Shown one piece after another: positions 35,440 to 43,495 of a stretch of DNA of 64,000 nucleotides. Source of the DNA: Phenylobacterium sp. (GTDB lineage: Bacteria > Pseudomonadota > Alphaproteobacteria > Caulobacterales > Caulobacteraceae). The notes under the pieces were generated by a model. That model had not been told where the DNA came from and did not search any database. It saw nothing but the letters and a program-made list of their open reading frames with translations. The position numbers and the translations under genes are program-made. Position 1 is the first letter of the stretch. Each line of letters starts with the position of its first letter. The DNA lies in contig NZ_JACESE010000002.1 of assembly GCF_013911965.1 (NCBI RefSeq), forward strand, positions 286,224 through 350,223. Direction: 5' to 3'.

Positions 35440-36441
35440 TCAGGCGCGGGCGGCGATCCGCAGGTCGCGAAGCGCCGTGAACAGGGCGTCGGCGCGGTCG
35501 AGATTGAGCGCCTCGACCTCGCGCGGTAGGGCGGTCAGCCTCTCCCACGCCTGGGCCCAGGGATCAAGGCCGCCGATCCGGGCGCTCGCCCGCTCGCGCG
35601 CCATCTCGTGCACCCGCTCGGCCAGGCGTTCGAGGAAGAGGCTGAAATTGGCCGCCCCCTCCCCGCCTCGGAACCGATCGGTCAAGGCGAGCGCGGCGGC
35701 CTCATCCAGGTCCGGAAGCCTCAGCAGGATCTCCCGCGCCGCATCGTCGAGGGCGATCGCGGAGCCGGCGGCGAGCGCCAGGGCCCGCCCCGGCGCCTCC
35801 CCGGACATCCGGGCCAGCCGAAGGGCCTCTTCCGGATTGGCGCTCGTGTGGTCGCGCACGAAGGCTGCGGTCGCCTCCAGGCCGAGCGGCCGGAACAGCA
35901 GCCGCCGGCATCGGGAGCGGATGGTCGAAAGAAGCCGGCCGGGCGCATGCGAGACGAGGAAGATCACCCCCCGCGGCGGCGGCTCCTCCAGCGTCTTCAG
36001 GACGGCGTTGGCGGCGTTGACGTTCAGGTCGTCGGCCGGATCGATGATCGCCACCCGGTGCGGCGCAGAGGCCGGCGACTTGGCGAAGAAGTCCGCCAGC
36101 TTGCGCGCCTCGTCGACCGGGATCGACTTCCGCATCTTGCCGTCCTCGCCCATCCGCTCGATGACCAGCAGGTCGGGATGGGAGCGCGCCGACACCTGCC
36201 GGCTGACGGGATGCTCCGGATCGCTGCCGAGGACCCCGTAGGACTTGGCGTGGGGCGCGCCCAGAAGGCGCCGCGCCGCGCGATAGGCGAAGGTCGCCTT
36301 GCCCGTCCCCTCGGGCCCGGTCAGCAGCCAGGCGTGGTGCAGCCGGCCGCGACCATAGGCGTCCTCGAAGGCGTGCTCGGGGCCCTCATGGCCGATCAGG
36401 CGGAAGACGTCGCGCGGATGCGGCAGCTCGGCCTCAGCCAT
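35440..36441 (-). CDS. holB: DNA polymerase III delta' subunit
   Basis: A 333-residue AAA+ clamp-loader subunit. RHPRDVFRLIGHEGPEHAFEDAYGRGR precedes a P-loop (LLTGPEGTGKATFAYRAARR). The sensor-like region IPVDEARKLADFFAKSPA and AIIDPADDLNVNAANAVLKTLEEPPP (Walker B and the conserved LKxLEEPP) identify delta'. The C-terminal helical collar domain is shorter and alanine-rich. Its start overlaps the tmk stop by 8 nt, the classic tmk-holB coupling. Confidence 0.93.
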   Translation of the reverse strand: MAEAELPHPRDVFRLIGHEGPEHAFEDAYGRGRLHHAWLLTGPEGTGKATFAYRAARRLLGAPHAKSYGVLGSDPEHPVSRQVSARSHPDLLVIERMGEDGKMRKSIPVDEARKLADFFAKSPASAPHRVAIIDPADDLNVNAANAVLKTLEEPPPRGVIFLVSHAPGRLLSTIRSRCRRLLFRPLGLEATAAFVRDHTSANPEEALRLARMSGEAPGRALALAAGSAIALDDAAREILLRLPDLDEAAALALTDRFRGGEGAANFSLFLERLAERVHEMARERASARIGGLDPWAQAWERLTALPREVEALNLDRADALFTALRDLRIAARA

Positions 36442-37075
36442 GGTCCGACAGTCCCAGCCGGCGGCGCGCCGCCGCCCAGACGGCCGCCTCCACCGCCTCC
36501 AGCGGCGCCGTGGCGTCGATGATCTCGCAGCGGTTGGGCTCGGCCGCGGCGATGCCGAGGAAGCCTTCCCGAAGCTTCGTATGGAAGGCGAGCCCCTTGG
36601 ACTCGAACCGCGTCTCCGCGCCGGCCCGGGCTGCGGCGCGGGCTAGCCCGACCTCCGGCGGCAGGTCGAGGATCAGCGTCAGGTCGGGAGTCACGCCGGC
36701 CAGCACATGGGCTTCCAGCGCCGCGATCAGGGCGGGGTCGGTCCCGCCCCCGGCGCCCTGATAGGCGCGGGTGGAGTCGGCGTAGCGGTCGCAGAGCACC
36801 CAGGCTCCGCGCGCGAGGCCCGGTGCGATCACGCGTTCGATGTGGTCGCGCCGGGCGGCGTACATCAGGAGGGTCTCGGTCACAGGGGACCAGCGGTCGG
36901 CCTCGCCCTGGACCAGCAGGGCGCGGATCGCTTCGGCCCCGGGAGAGCCGCCCGGTTCGCGGGTGGCGATCACGTCATGCCCGGCGTCGCCGAGCCGTTC
37001 GGCCAGGCGGCGGAGCTGGGTCGACTTGCCGCCCCCTTCGCCGCCTTCGAACGTGATGAAGCGCCCGCGTTTCAC
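36434..37075 (-). CDS. tmk: Thymidylate kinase
   Basis: A 213-residue enzyme that phosphorylates dTMP to dTDP. The P-loop is FEGGEGGGKSTQ, the substrate loop EPGGSPGAEAIR, the dTMP-binding DRYADSTRAYQGAGG, and the lid region ARAAARAGAETRFESKG. The start is uncertain: GTG at 37075 (MKRGRFITFEGG) or TTG at 37084; both lack a strong ribosome site. I use the GTG. It overlaps holB by 8 nt. Confidence 0.93.
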   Translation of the reverse strand: MKRGRFITFEGGEGGGKSTQLRRLAERLGDAGHDVIATREPGGSPGAEAIRALLVQGEADRWSPVTETLLMYAARRDHIERVIAPGLARGAWVLCDRYADSTRAYQGAGGGTDPALIAALEAHVLAGVTPDLTLILDLPPEVGLARAAARAGAETRFESKGLAFHTKLREGFLGIAAAEPNRCEIIDATAPLEAVEAAVWAAARRRLGLSDHG

Positions 37076-37132
37076 GCCGCCCAAATTGGCCGGTTCGCCG
37101 TGCGTGTCCAGAGCCCTTCGCCGGGAACGGCG

Positions 37133-38077
37133 TCAGTAGGGGTGGATGACGCGGGCGTCGGCGAATCCGACGCTGGCCACCTGGTCGCGGATCGCCCAGG
37201 CCCGTCCCTCGTCGCCGGACACGTTGAGCATGACGCGATAGAGCGTGCCGGCGCCGGTCTCGACCGGCTCGATCACCGCCTCCCCGGACCCGGCCAGAAG
37301 GTCCAGAGCGCGTTCGGCCCGCAGACGGTCGCCAAAGGCCGCGGCCTGAACCCGGTAGGCGCCCGGCGGCGGAAGGTAGGCGCTCGCCGCCGGCGGGGCT
37401 GCGGCGGCCGGCGGCGCAGGGGGGGCGACGGGCGGTGCGGCGGCGGGCGCGGGCGTCGGCGTGGCCCGGGCCAGTTGGCTGTAGGGTATGGGGGCGGCCG
37501 GCAGGGCGGGCGCAGGTTCGGCGGCCGCGGTCCGTACGCCGAGGTCGCCGCCGCCTCCGAGCGGCGCGCGCCCGACATAGCGCACGCGCACCCTGGCCAG
37601 CCCCTTGCGTTCGAAGTCGAGCTCGCGGGCCGCGGCCTTCGACAGGTCGATGATGCGGTCGCCGACGAAGGGGCCGCGGTCATTGACCCGCACGATGACC
37701 TTTCGGCCGTTCTCCAGGTTGGTGACCTCCACCAGGCTCGGCAGAGGCAGGGTCGTATGGGCCGCCGTCATGGCGTTCATGTCGAAGGTTTCGCCGTTGG
37801 CCGTGGCCTTGTTGTGGAACTGGGGACCGTACCAGGAGGCGATGCCGACCCGGTTGTAGTTCGGGTCCTCCTTCGGCACGTACCAGACGCCCCCCACCTG
37901 ATAGGGCTTTCCCACCTTGTAGCGGCCGCCGGCGCCCGACGGCGGCTTGGCTCCCCCGGCCTCGGGCAGGCGGGTGGCCAGGCGCGGGGTCGGCGCGGCG
38001 CAGGCGGCGAGCGTCAGGGCGGCGAGGCTCAGAACGGCGGCGGCTCGAAACGTCCGCGCCGGATCGGCGATCTGCAT
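37133..38077 (-). CDS. rlpA: RlpA-type septal ring lipoprotein
   Basis: A lipoprotein with a double-psi beta-barrel, the RlpA lytic transglycosylase family that cleaves denuded glycans at the septum. The lipobox LAAC is near residue 26. The barrel has VGIASWYGPQFHNKATANGE and NDRGPFVGDRIIDLS, with the catalytic-type Asp in VNDRGPF. A Pro/Ala-rich linker (about 195-240) leads to a SPOR domain (YRVQAAAFGDRLRAERAL to SVGFADARVIHPY) that binds denuded septal glycan. The ATG at 38077 has GGAG about 6 nt before it; an ATG at 38083 adds two residues. Confidence 0.9.
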   Translation of the reverse strand: MQIADPARTFRAAAVLSLAALTLAACAAPTPRLATRLPEAGGAKPPSGAGGRYKVGKPYQVGGVWYVPKEDPNYNRVGIASWYGPQFHNKATANGETFDMNAMTAAHTTLPLPSLVEVTNLENGRKVIVRVNDRGPFVGDRIIDLSKAAARELDFERKGLARVRVRYVGRAPLGGGGDLGVRTAAAEPAPALPAAPIPYSQLARATPTPAPAAAPPVAPPAPPAAAAPPAASAYLPPPGAYRVQAAAFGDRLRAERALDLLAGSGEAVIEPVETGAGTLYRVMLNVSGDEGRAWAIRDQVASVGFADARVIHPY

Positions 38078-38236
38078 CCCCATCTCCGCTGCTCCGCGGA
38101 CCGCGCATGAGGCGCGGCTCCATCATCCTTAGCGGAGTGTGAAGCCACAGGATTTGAGACGAGGTTAAGCCGGATGCGACCGGCGGCCGCATGTCCGTTG
38201 GAGCCGCGCCCCCTCCCCTGCTATAGCCCCCGCTCC

Positions 38237-38326
38237 GGACGGGTGGCCGAGTGGTTTAAGGCAGCGGTCTTGAAAACCGCCGTGGGTTCACGCCCACCGT
38301 GGGTTCGAATCCCACCCCGTCCGCCA
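38237..38326 (+). tRNA. tRNA-Ser (UGA)
   Basis: A 90-nt tRNA with acceptor strands GGACGGG and CCCGTCC, discriminator G and encoded CCA. It has a D-arm (GGCCGAGTGGTTTAAGGC), the anticodon loop CTTGAAA (anticodon TGA) on a GCGGT/ACCGC stem, a long class II variable arm (CGTGGGTTCACGCCCACC region) and a T-arm with GGTTCGAATCC. It sits at the chromosome/element junction. Its 3' part overlaps the recombinase gene on the other strand, so the element probably supplies or shares the 3' end. Confidence 0.97.
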
Positions 38327-38358
38327 CTTCGGTATAAAACCGGGAACGCCGATTCCCG
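38288..38358. other. Candidate attachment-site arm at tRNA-Ser
   Basis: The 3' half of tRNA-Ser (38288-38326), plus an adjoining perfect inverted pair CGGGAA (38341-38346) and TTCCCG (38353-38358), lie at the boundary between chromosomal genes and the recombinase. Large serine recombinases recombine at short cores inside partly palindromic sites. I therefore place one end of the element here; the exact core is unknown because the other junction is outside the window. Confidence 0.5.
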
Positions 38359-39943
38359 CCGATTTCCCTCCTTTCGCGGCTACCAGCGTCCGCAACAGGG
38401 TGTTCTTCGATCCCATGATGCGGATTTCGTCGTCCGCGACCTCGACACGCTGGGCGAAGGCCCGGACGTGTTCCCGCCGATAGCCGCCCTCTCCGAGCCG
38501 AAGCCGGGTGCGGGCTTCGCTCGCCAGTTCCCGCACGGCCGTCCCTGTGAGGCCCTGGTGGGCCGAACTTTTCAGCATGGCCTCGGTCCTTTCGGCGTCG
38601 GCCCGCGCCTGGTCCCGTAGCGCGGTCAGGCCCGCGATCCGCTCGCCAAGGGCGGACTCGGCCGGATCGAGCGAACCGGCCTCGATGGCGTCATAGAGCC
38701 GCTTTAGGCGCATGTCGGCCTCGGCCGCTCGATGGTTCAACTCTGCGATGTGCTGGCCGCGCCGCTCGACGCTCTCCTGCCGGCGGTCGAGCAACGAGGC
38801 GAGGACTTCTTCGATCCGCTCGGGGTCGAGCAGCCGTTCCTCGATATGGCTGACCACCATGCTGTCGAGCTTGTCCATCGGGATCGCCCGGCCCTTGCAG
38901 CCGGTATCGCCCTGCCGCGCCCGGATCGAGCAGGCGTAGTAGCGGTAGCGGCCGTTCTTGCCGGTGCGCAGCGTCATGGCCCCGCCGCAGTTGCCGCAAT
39001 GGCAGATGCCCGTGAGCAGGTTCGGGCCACTGACGACGCGCGGCGGCGTCACCTTCGGATTGTTGGCCTGCAAGCGGCTCTGCACGGCCTCGAATATCTC
39101 AAGGTCGATCAGCGGCGGCACCGCGACGGTGACGACCTCTTCCTCGGGTTTCACCTCGCCCTTTTTGGAGCGGCGATTGAACCGATGCTCGCCGATATAA
39201 GTGCGGCGGGTCAGGATGCGGTGAAGCTGGCCAATGCCCCAACGCCCGCCGCTCCGGGTGAACATGCGGTTCCTGTTCAGGTAGCTGACGATGTTCTTGA
39301 CGCCCATGGGGCCGGACGTGCCGTCGCCTTCCGATGCAAGGCGGAAGACCAGCCGCACGGTGTCGGCGTGCAGCGGGTCGATCTCCAGCTTCTTCTTCAT
39401 CTTCGCGCCGCGCTGCTCGGCGTCGACGACGCGGTAGCCTATGGGCGGAAGCGAGCCGTTCCAGAAGCCTTGCCGGGCGTTCTCCTTCAAGGCGCGCAAG
39501 ACATGCTTGGCGTTCTCTTTGGACTGGTATTCGTCGAACAGGGACATGATCCGCCGCATCATGTCGTGGATCGGATCGTCGCCAAGCTCCTGCGTGATCG
39601 AAACCAGCTTCACGCCGTTCTTCGCCAGCTTCCGGTAATAAAATTCCATCTCGAACTCGTCGCGGAAGAAGCGCGAAAAGCTGTGGACCACCACCACGTC
39701 GAACGGCGCTGGCTTGGCCGTGGCGGCTTCGATCATACGCTGGAACTCGGGGCGCTTGTCGTTGGTGGCCGACGCGCCCGGCTCAATGAAGGTCTCGACG
39801 AGCTGGTAGCCGCGTTCCTGGCAATACGCCTCGCCCTGGCGCTTCTGGTCGGGGATCGACACGTCATGCTCGGCCTGCCGCGCCGTCGAGACGCGCAGGT
39901 AGAGGGCGGCGCGCAGGGCGACATGGGGGCTTTGCATATTCAT
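38288..39943 (-). CDS. Large serine recombinase (integrase of the element)
   Basis: A 551-residue site-specific recombinase. The resolvase domain has the catalytic serine in YLRVSTARQ (Ser19), then VVVHSFSRFFRDEFEMEFYY and LFDEYQSKENAKHV. The recombinase domain (IGYRVVDAEQ, GVKNIVSYLNRN, LHRILTRRTYIGEH) and a zinc ribbon (CHCGNCGG near 315 with later CSIRARQGDTGCKG) precede a coiled coil (about 395-450). The C-terminus IPKWRTGWDSNPRWA is encoded antisense to the tRNA-Ser 3' half, so the reading frame ends inside the tRNA gene. Its ATG overlaps the tumA stop by 4 nt. Confidence 0.93.
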   Translation of the reverse strand: MNMQSPHVALRAALYLRVSTARQAEHDVSIPDQKRQGEAYCQERGYQLVETFIEPGASATNDKRPEFQRMIEAATAKPAPFDVVVVHSFSRFFRDEFEMEFYYRKLAKNGVKLVSITQELGDDPIHDMMRRIMSLFDEYQSKENAKHVLRALKENARQGFWNGSLPPIGYRVVDAEQRGAKMKKKLEIDPLHADTVRLVFRLASEGDGTSGPMGVKNIVSYLNRNRMFTRSGGRWGIGQLHRILTRRTYIGEHRFNRRSKKGEVKPEEEVVTVAVPPLIDLEIFEAVQSRLQANNPKVTPPRVVSGPNLLTGICHCGNCGGAMTLRTGKNGRYRYYACSIRARQGDTGCKGRAIPMDKLDSMVVSHIEERLLDPERIEEVLASLLDRRQESVERRGQHIAELNHRAAEADMRLKRLYDAIEAGSLDPAESALGERIAGLTALRDQARADAERTEAMLKSSAHQGLTGTAVRELASEARTRLRLGEGGYRREHVRAFAQRVEVADDEIRIMGSKNTLLRTLVAAKGGKSAGIGVPGFIPKWRTGWDSNPRWA

Positions 39944-40329
39944 GGCCGGTCTCCTTTCGCCGCACGGCGTTCGAGCAAGGGCAATTCCAGCTCCACCCGG
40001 TCATGCAGCACCTTGGGCACGACCTTCTGCCCTTCGCCGGGGTCCATGCGGATCAGGCCGTAGCTCGCCATCGTCTTGAGGGTTCGGGAGAGGCTGGGCT
40101 TCGTCCGTCCGGTGATCCGCGACAGTTCCTCCAGCGAGCCGGGCGACTGCTCGTCGATGACGCGCAGCAACTCGCGGTTCCCGCTGGAGAGGATTTGCGC
40201 GAAGGATTCCGTGGATGTGAACCACACCTTCGGATCGCCGGGTGCGGGCTTTTCCTCACCCTTGGCAATCTGCATGGTGCGGGCCTTCATTTCTTCGTAG
40301 TCGGCAATCCCGACTTTCAGGGTGGTCAT
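39940..40329 (-). CDS. tumA: TumA-type antitoxin (HVO_A0114-like winged-helix DNA-binding protein)
   Basis: A 129-residue winged-helix protein. The middle segment (LLRVIDEQSPGSLEELSRI, then TGRTKPSLSRTLKTMASYGLI) is a MarR/ArsR-like reading head. The N-terminus (TLKVGIADYEEMKARTMQIA) and C-terminal beta segment match the HVO_A0114 family, which pairs with DUF6516/TumE proteins as antitoxin. It lies between tumE (4-nt overlap) and the recombinase (4-nt overlap). Assignment is by recalled family features; it may also repress the operon. Confidence 0.75.
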   Translation of the reverse strand: MTTLKVGIADYEEMKARTMQIAKGEEKPAPGDPKVWFTSTESFAQILSSGNRELLRVIDEQSPGSLEELSRITGRTKPSLSRTLKTMASYGLIRMDPGEGQKVVPKVLHDRVELELPLLERRAAKGDRP

Positions 40330-40679
40330 GTTACGCCTCGCTCCTTCAAAACCGCGTCCACCGCCCGCCAGAAGTCGGCCAGCAGCGTGGCCGCGTCTTC
40401 GTAGGCGTAGAGCTTCACGGTCTGGAACCGGTGCCGATGGTCCATCGGCTCGCCGTGCCTGCCTCGGCGGACCGGATGGGCGTTATCGAAGCCGACCAGC
40501 CGTTCGCCCGAAGGCCCGTGAAGCGTGAGCGAGTAATCGAGGCCGTGCGGCTTCTCCGTCGATGCCGGAATGCGGGTGACGATGAACTTCACCCAATGGC
40601 CGCCCTCGGGATCGACAACGAGCACCTGTCCGTCGAGGTCCAGAAGCGTGTCGAGGCTCGGGTCACGATCCTCGCTCAT
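40326..40679 (-). CDS. tumE: TumE-type toxin (DUF6516)
   Basis: A 117-residue protein of the DUF6516/TumE family. The characteristic segments are GLDYSLTLHGPSGERLVGFDNAHPV and DHRHRFQTVKLYAYEDAATLLADFW (histidine-rich DHRHR). The toxin gene precedes the antitoxin and overlaps it by 4 nt. The family is reported as a toxin acting with TumA; the biochemical target is not evident here. It overlaps the upstream unknown gene by 4 nt. Confidence 0.75.
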   Translation of the reverse strand: MSEDRDPSLDTLLDLDGQVLVVDPEGGHWVKFIVTRIPASTEKPHGLDYSLTLHGPSGERLVGFDNAHPVRRGRHGEPMDHRHRFQTVKLYAYEDAATLLADFWRAVDAVLKERGVT

Positions 40680-40999
40680 GGCTTACTATTACCATCAGGT
40701 GTTAACAGTGACAAGCCCTGATTGTCGGGATCGGCGTCTATGGGGCCGAACAAGCGGTCGAGCACGTCGCCGAAATACCGCTCGAAGATTTCAAGCTCGA
40801 CCTCGGTGATCGGCACCTTCTCCGGCCAGTCGTCGATGACGGGCAGCGTCTCCACATCGACGATGCGTAGCGGCGACCGGCGGCGTTCCCTGCCGTCCGG
40901 CGCGGGTTCGTCGGCATAGTCGAAAAGATCGTCGGGAAGTGTCTCGGGGACCGGCTGTCGCGGTCGCCCTTTGCGGGCGCGGCGGCGCTTTGTGCACAT
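40676..40999 (-). CDS. Unknown element protein heading the tumE-tumA-recombinase operon
   Basis: A 107-residue protein with a basic N-terminus (MCTKRRRARKGRPRQPVPE) and an acidic middle and C-terminus (DLFDYADEPAPDG, then VPITEVELEIFERYFGDVLDRLFG). I do not recognise it. The ATG has a perfect AGGAGG 5 nt upstream, the best ribosome site in this operon. Its stop overlaps the tumE start by 4 nt, so all four genes are coupled. The basic tail suggests nucleic-acid or acidic-partner binding. Confidence 0.6.
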   Translation of the reverse strand: MCTKRRRARKGRPRQPVPETLPDDLFDYADEPAPDGRERRRSPLRIVDVETLPVIDDWPEKVPITEVELEIFERYFGDVLDRLFGPIDADPDNQGLSLLTPDGNSKP

Positions 41000-41136
41000 G
41001 GAATCCTCCTTGATTCTGGTGGATTCCGGGGCGCTCAAGGCCCCGGAATTAAGCGAACCATGGAGGGGGATCGGCGGGCTGTAGCGTGCCGCATTCGCGC
41101 CTGTGCGCTGGCGGCACCCCTACCGCCAAGATGGAC

Positions 41137-41358
41137 TTAGCTTGCGGCTCGCCGTGCCTTGGCGAAACCGCGATCTGTGGCGATGAAGCGTTCAAGCATG
41201 GGCACGATCAGCCTGACGGGATCGGCGGCGGGCTGGCCGCTCTCGCGGGCCAGCACCTCGGCATAGGCGACCAGATCACGGTGAAGCGGCGCGGGCAGTT
41301 CCACCGTCACCTTTATGGGCTTGTCGTCGGGCAGCGGGCCGAGTTTCAGCTTGGTCAT
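41137..41358 (-). CDS. DUF2274 protein at the end of the trb operon
   Basis: A 73-residue protein, MTKLKLGPLPDDKPIKVTVELPAPLHRDLVAYAEVLARESG, of the DUF2274 family found directly after trbI in many proteobacterial ICEs. The N-terminal strand and two helices look like a ribbon-helix-helix fold, suggesting DNA binding. It starts 2 nt after the trbI stop. The role is unknown; the fold suggests it could be a regulator of transfer genes. Confidence 0.85.
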   Translation of the reverse strand: MTKLKLGPLPDDKPIKVTVELPAPLHRDLVAYAEVLARESGQPAADPVRLIVPMLERFIATDRGFAKARRAAS

Positions 41359-41360
41359 GG

Positions 41361-42506
41361 TCAGCCTCCTGCCGGCTCGAACACAAGGTCGCGGGTGACG
41401 ATGATCCTGACCGGGAAGCCGGGGCGGATCGTGAGCGTCGGCGCGACCTGCAACTGACGCTGGACGATCTGCTGGCCCGCTTGGTTGACGGTATCCTGCG
41501 CACCGTCGCGGATGGCGCGGATCAGCCGGTCCTCGTCGCTGGTCGCCAGCTCCGTCCCGACTGCCAGCAGCGTGGACAGCCCTGCCGCCTTCATCAGATC
41601 CCACCAATGATAATCGACACCATCCTCAAGGCCGGCGTAACCGGAAGCGTCCGCGCCCGGAAGGCGCTCCAGGACGATGGAACGGCCGCCCGGCAGGATC
41701 AGGCGATTCCACACCAGCAACACCCTGCGCTGGCCGAAGGTCACGCCATCATCGTATTGGCCGATGATGCGCGTGCCCTGCGGGATCAGGAGCAGCGAGC
41801 CGGTCGGACTGTCATAGACGTTCTCGGTGACTTGCGCTGTGATCTGGCCCGGAAGGTCGGAACGGATGCCGGTGATGAGCGCCGCCGGGATCACCGCCCC
41901 GGCTTGAAGGATATAGGGCGATGCCGGCGGCGTGACGCGATCCGGCGCGACCGTCCGCCGTTCTACCGGCCCATTGAGGAACGCCGTGTGCCGGTCCTGC
42001 GTCCCCGTAGCGCCAGGCTGGCCGGCGAGGCCGAGACCGGCAAGGCCGGGCGTAGCGATGCCGGTTGCCGTCCCCGTGCCGGGCGCGGTCTGGAAAAAGA
42101 CGCGGCTGAGGCGCGCGGCTTCTTCCTCGGCAAGACGGCGCTGCTCCGCTGGATCGACGGCGGGCGTCGCCACGACAGGCGGCGCAACCGGCTGGCCCCG
42201 GTTCTGCGCGTCGAGGATCGGGCGGCCGAGGTCTCCCGGTAATGCCGGCCCCAGGACCGGGCCGGTATAGTCGCGCGGCAGGCCGGACAAGCCGTCCGCC
42301 GTGGGCCGGTTCTCGGTCGAATAGAGTTCTTCCCCGCCCGGTCCCGCATCGCGGGTCTGGAGGGCATAGATGAGCGCACCGCCGATGCCGAGCAAGGCAA
42401 CGGCTCCGACGCCTGCGAGCATCTTCCGCGACAGGCGGGTGACGCGGGGCGGTTCGGCACGTAGGCGCATGGGCGCGGCGGTGTCCGTGATGGTGTCGTC
42501 TGTCAT
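41361..42506 (-). CDS. trbI: Conjugal transfer protein TrbI (VirB10 family)
   Basis: A 381-residue channel protein that spans the inner membrane and inserts in the outer membrane. A single helix (KMLAGVGAVALLGIGGALIYA, about 30-50) follows a cytosolic tail. A proline-rich linker precedes the VirB10 C-terminal domain: YILQAGAVIPAALITGIRSDLPGQI, LLIPQGTRIIGQYDDGV and ATSDEDRLIRAIRDGAQ. The final GFPVRIIVTRDL strand is typical. It overlaps trbG by 4 nt. Confidence 0.94.
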   Translation of the reverse strand: MTDDTITDTAAPMRLRAEPPRVTRLSRKMLAGVGAVALLGIGGALIYALQTRDAGPGGEELYSTENRPTADGLSGLPRDYTGPVLGPALPGDLGRPILDAQNRGQPVAPPVVATPAVDPAEQRRLAEEEAARLSRVFFQTAPGTGTATGIATPGLAGLGLAGQPGATGTQDRHTAFLNGPVERRTVAPDRVTPPASPYILQAGAVIPAALITGIRSDLPGQITAQVTENVYDSPTGSLLLIPQGTRIIGQYDDGVTFGQRRVLLVWNRLILPGGRSIVLERLPGADASGYAGLEDGVDYHWWDLMKAAGLSTLLAVGTELATSDEDRLIRAIRDGAQDTVNQAGQQIVQRQLQVAPTLTIRPGFPVRIIVTRDLVFEPAGG

Positions 42507-43495
42507 GAGGAGGAGTCTCCGGTCACTCGGTCGGATTGATCGGCAGTGGCTTGAGTGGGGTTCACGCGCACGATCCTGACCGTCTGCTGGCGGTTGCCGC
42601 TGCCAAGGCGCAGCTCGGCCGCGCCGAACAGGCGATCCACGATCAGGATGTTCTGGTGGATGCGGCTGTTGACAATCTGCGGCTCACCATCGGAGCCGAG
42701 CACGAAGATGGGCGGCATCTCGCCCTGCACGATGCCGGCCGGGAAGACGACATAGACGCGGCGGCCATCGTCGAAGACGGAGACCGGCCGCCATGGCGGG
42801 CTGTCTCCGGTCAGGCCGTAACGATAGTTCCGCGCGGTTTCGGCCGGGATGATCGGGGCGGTCGGGACCGTCTGGCGCTGGCCGGCTGGTGGCGCGGGAT
42901 AGGCCCAGGCGACGGCCGGCATGTAGAGGGCTTCGCGAGCGCGCAGCTCGATCATGTAGGTGCGGCGGTCGGTGGTAACGACAAGGTTGGTGGAAATGTC
43001 CGGGCGCGTCGGCTTGACGAGGATATGGACGCGGCGGGTCGCGCCGCTGCCGCTCACGGTGTCACCGATCACCCATCGGGCGGTGTCGCCGGCCGCGATC
43101 GGCCCCGCCCCGGTCAGGCTCTCGCCCGGCTCCAGTGCAATGGTGGTGATCTGGCCGACTGCGGCATAGACCTGATAGAGCGCGCCTTCGCTCCACGGAT
43201 ATATCTGGATGGCGTTGTAGTAGCCTTCCCGGCGCGGCTCGACGCGGGCAGCGGCATTGGCGTTCTCGACGCGGCCGGTCGGCGTGCCGGCGGCTTGTCC
43301 TCCACGAGCGACGGTCCAGGCCGGGGGCACATGCAACGGCCGGGGCGTTTCATCGGTGACAGCCGCCTGCACGGTCGGCAGCGGCGGCACCTCGGCGTCG
43401 TAGCTCCATTGCGGCCGGTTGGTGGCGCAGCCGGCCAGCATGGTCGCCGAAAGCAGCACGGCCGCAATTGTGGGAGTGCGGGTGATCGTCCTCAT
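42503..43495 (-). CDS. trbG: Conjugal transfer lipoprotein TrbG (VirB9 family)
   Basis: A 330-residue outer-membrane complex component. The lipobox LAGC is at about residue 23. The body contains VYAAVGQITTIALEPGESLTG (VirB9 N-domain), RRVHILVKPTRPDISTNLVVTTDRRTY and the C-domain NYRYGLTGDSPPWRPVSVFDDG. The ATG at 43495 overlaps the trbF stop by 4 nt; the frame extends further upstream inside trbF. It should assemble with TrbI and TrbH-like proteins. Confidence 0.94.
   Translation of the reverse strand: MRTITRTPTIAAVLLSATMLAGCATNRPQWSYDAEVPPLPTVQAAVTDETPRPLHVPPAWTVARGGQAAGTPTGRVENANAAARVEPRREGYYNAIQIYPWSEGALYQVYAAVGQITTIALEPGESLTGAGPIAAGDTARWVIGDTVSGSGATRRVHILVKPTRPDISTNLVVTTDRRTYMIELRAREALYMPAVAWAYPAPPAGQRQTVPTAPIIPAETARNYRYGLTGDSPPWRPVSVFDDGRRVYVVFPAGIVQGEMPPIFVLGSDGEPQIVNSRIHQNILIVDRLFGAAELRLGSGNRQQTVRIVRVNPTQATADQSDRVTGDSSS

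Noticed and set aside
41039-41136. GGCGG and CCGCC pair between the DUF2274 gene and the small unknown gene as a trb operon terminator
   Set aside because: The stem is only 5 bp with an 8-nt loop and no T-run, too weak to report as a feature.
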